Assembly (NCBI GenBank): GCA_027943335.1
Contig: BSBK01005139.1
Coordinates: 964,001 to 1,028,000, forward strand
Reading direction: 5' to 3'
Length of the DNA stretch: 64,000 nucleotides
Source: Chamaecyparis obtusa
Lineage: Eukaryota > Streptophyta > Pinopsida > Cupressales > Cupressaceae
Part shown: positions 62,421-64,000 of the stretch, piece by piece
Layout of the letters: each line of letters starts with the position of its first letter
Numbering within the stretch: the first letter of the stretch is position 1
Notes under the pieces: generated by a model
What the model was told of the DNA's origin: nothing
The model's input: only the letters and a program-made list of their open reading frames with translations
Databases searched by the model: none
Made by a program: the position numbers and the translations under genes

Positions 62421-63530
62421 ATTTAACCTATGCTATCATTAGTAGCTCTACCTCCATCTCCACATTCTTATGGGAGACCTTCTGAGAATAAAAAATCCGG
62501 TGCTAGCTCTCCCCAGATAGTTTATGATGGTGCCTTTGTCAAGGCTACAACACCCTTGGAAGATGAGGAAGAAGAAAGAGCTATCACAGCTTGAATCTAT
62601 AAAGGGAAAGAAACATCTGAAATGACTACTCCACCTCTAGACTTAGAATAAGAGCCCTATAGTGAAGGCTTCAAAATCATGAAGAGCTTTGGATACAAAG
62701 GGAGTGGTCCTATAGGAATGAATGACAATGGTTTGTTGAAACCCATTGAAGCTATAGGTCATCATACAAAAGTTAATACTGGCTTAGGATTTAAAAAGAC
62801 TCCCTTTTATCTAGGGACCAAGAAATTTATGCCAGAACTTGAACCTAAACCTAAACAAGAATTTGATGATGCTACTCTAGAGGTAAATCTAGAGGCTAGC
62901 TCTAATGAAGACATCTTTCCTTATCCCATACCTCTGGATCTTGCTACATTCTTTGAAGAACCTGATGAGCATATTATACCTATCCATATGGTAGGGACTA
63001 ATAGTGACTTAGATGAGACTGCTTCAGTACATATACTCACTTATGACCAATGGAGAGAAACTCAAATTGACAATGCTAGCTTTCAGGGTGAACAATACAT
63101 ACCACCATCTTTTCAAAAGAAGTTTGAACAAGAACAACTTCAGCAAGTTGTTAATGCCACAAGAGATAGTAATGAATCTGATGATACTACCAGTGCTAAT
63201 GGAATTCCCACATCAAGTACTGATTCACATGAATATGAGTTTGACTCTTTGTTTGATGCTACTTTTGATGTAAACATAGATACTATTCATGTATATGAAA
63301 GACTTCTCAAAGTAGGTGAAGGGTCTAGTGTTAGGACACCTAAATTAGATGCCATTGGTGTTAACATGTCCTCTACTTCTGATGTGGGGTCTCATAGGGA
63401 TTTAAACACTCCTTTGGATGAAATTTCTCTAGGTCTTGGCTTGCTCATCCACATTTTTGATGATTATACCATGAATGCAATTGAACCAGCCACTACTACT
63501 CTTTCACTCTGTCATCCTGATCTCATCAAC
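62421..63530 (+). pseudogene. G-patch-containing linker of element X
   Basis: After a stop-containing stretch, an open frame from 62679 begins MKSFGYKGSGPIGMNDNGLL and ends the motif at GLGFKKTPFY; this is a G-patch-like glycine motif (GY-G-x-G-x-x-G... GLG-[FY]), known in some retroelement proteases and RNA-binding proteins. The following 230 residues are acidic and low in complexity (EPKPKQEFDDATLEVNLEAS). It lies between protease and RT, as in some Tat elements, and may aid RNA binding or RT function. Confidence 0.72.
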
Positions 63531-63571
63531 TAGAACTCCCCCTCCTCATCCAATGAGAAAGCATTGTTAGC

Positions 63572-64000
63572 ATGATAGAGGCAAACATCAAGTATCTTAG
63601 TCAAAAAATTAAAAGAAGAAAAAATAGATGCTCTGATGGTGAAAACCACATTGTGGCAATATCAGAGCCAAAAATAGTAAAAATAAAAGATGTATCCGAG
63701 GGTGAAAACCTCTCTGAGGCACCCAAGGATGAGATACTTGATACTCTCTTGAGCCATTTTCAAGAGAGATCATCAGTTTTGATTGAGTCGACACGACCAG
63801 TGAATTTGGGTACAGAGGCTACTCCACAAATTATACATCTAGCATAGTCATTATCTACAAAATAAAAGGAAGAGTTCACTAGCTTCTTTCAAAGCAAGAA
63901 AATAAACTTTTCATGGACCTACTCTGATATGCCTGGATTGGATCCCAATATAATCATGTACCATCTTTCCATTGCATCGGGTATCAAACCTGTTCAATAG
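63572..64000 (+). pseudogene. Start of reverse transcriptase of element X
   Basis: RPVNLGTEATPQIIHLA, then a TAG, then EEFTSFFQSKKINFSWTYSD and MPGLDPNIIMYHLSIASGIK, the N-terminal RT signature of Gypsy (FAWSY-DMPGLDP). The rest lies beyond the window. In contrast to element C, no RNase H precedes it. Confidence 0.88.

Larger units (their letters stand above)
57031..64000 (+). mobile_element. Tat-like Ty3/Gypsy element X, 5' part
   Basis: Order: primer site, leader, gag, protease, G-patch, RT start. It leaves the window inside RT. The 5' LTR is reduced to 54 bp. Order and motifs fit the Tat/Ogre group. Confidence 0.85.

Overview
The window looks like nuclear DNA of a land plant with a large, repeat-rich genome. 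A gymnosperm is plausible, but the sequence alone does not prove it. It is AT-rich, I find no convincing host gene, tRNA or rRNA, and nearly all recognisable sequence is decayed retrotransposon, much of it nested. No coding region is free of stops or frameshifts over its full length, so everything here is a relic or close to one.

Layout. 1-1740: minus-strand gag (zinc knuckles) and LTR fragment of a Copia-like element. About 1800-3412: 5'-truncated LINE with zf-RVT and RNase H domains. 3639-6410: decayed ORF (plant-mobile-domain-like N-terminus, charged middle, coiled coil) split by a solo LTR (5308-6180). 8226-15445: complete minus-strand LTR element with gag and a 1056-codon non-pol ORF, and no reverse transcriptase or integrase. 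15446-22996: mostly unassigned AT-rich DNA with traces of an old element, a microsatellite and a GC-rich island. 23002-31495: complete plus-strand LTR element with TAAAG target duplications, the same gag + non-pol ORF design, and an internal 183-bp hairpin. 31591-31870: long TA repeat. 32436-56976: large Ty3/Gypsy (Tat/Athila-like) element whose 6.4-kb LTR carries a long sense ORF upstream of a TATA box; its internal part encodes gag, protease, RNase H and RT in that unusual order, then an integrase tail. It is interrupted by a solo LTR (42149-43144) and by a minus-strand pol-less element (45005-52634) whose 2.9-kb LTRs each hold six palindromic modules. 56977-64000: start of a second Tat-like element (LTR tail, PBS, gag, protease, G-patch, first part of RT) that runs off the window.

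What stands out. Four element contexts carry long ORFs with a similar plan instead of, or in addition to, pol: a plant-mobile-domain-like N-terminal motif, a charged low-complexity middle and a coiled-coil C-terminus. Two are in pol-less LTR elements, one is in the U3 of a giant LTR, and one is a free-standing relic. The best-preserved ORF (9555-12725, minus) has eleven internal stops, all TAG, while CAA codons are untouched. This points to CHG-context cytosine deamination. The elements with pol could have supplied enzymes in trans to pol-less ones, but nothing here shows current activity.
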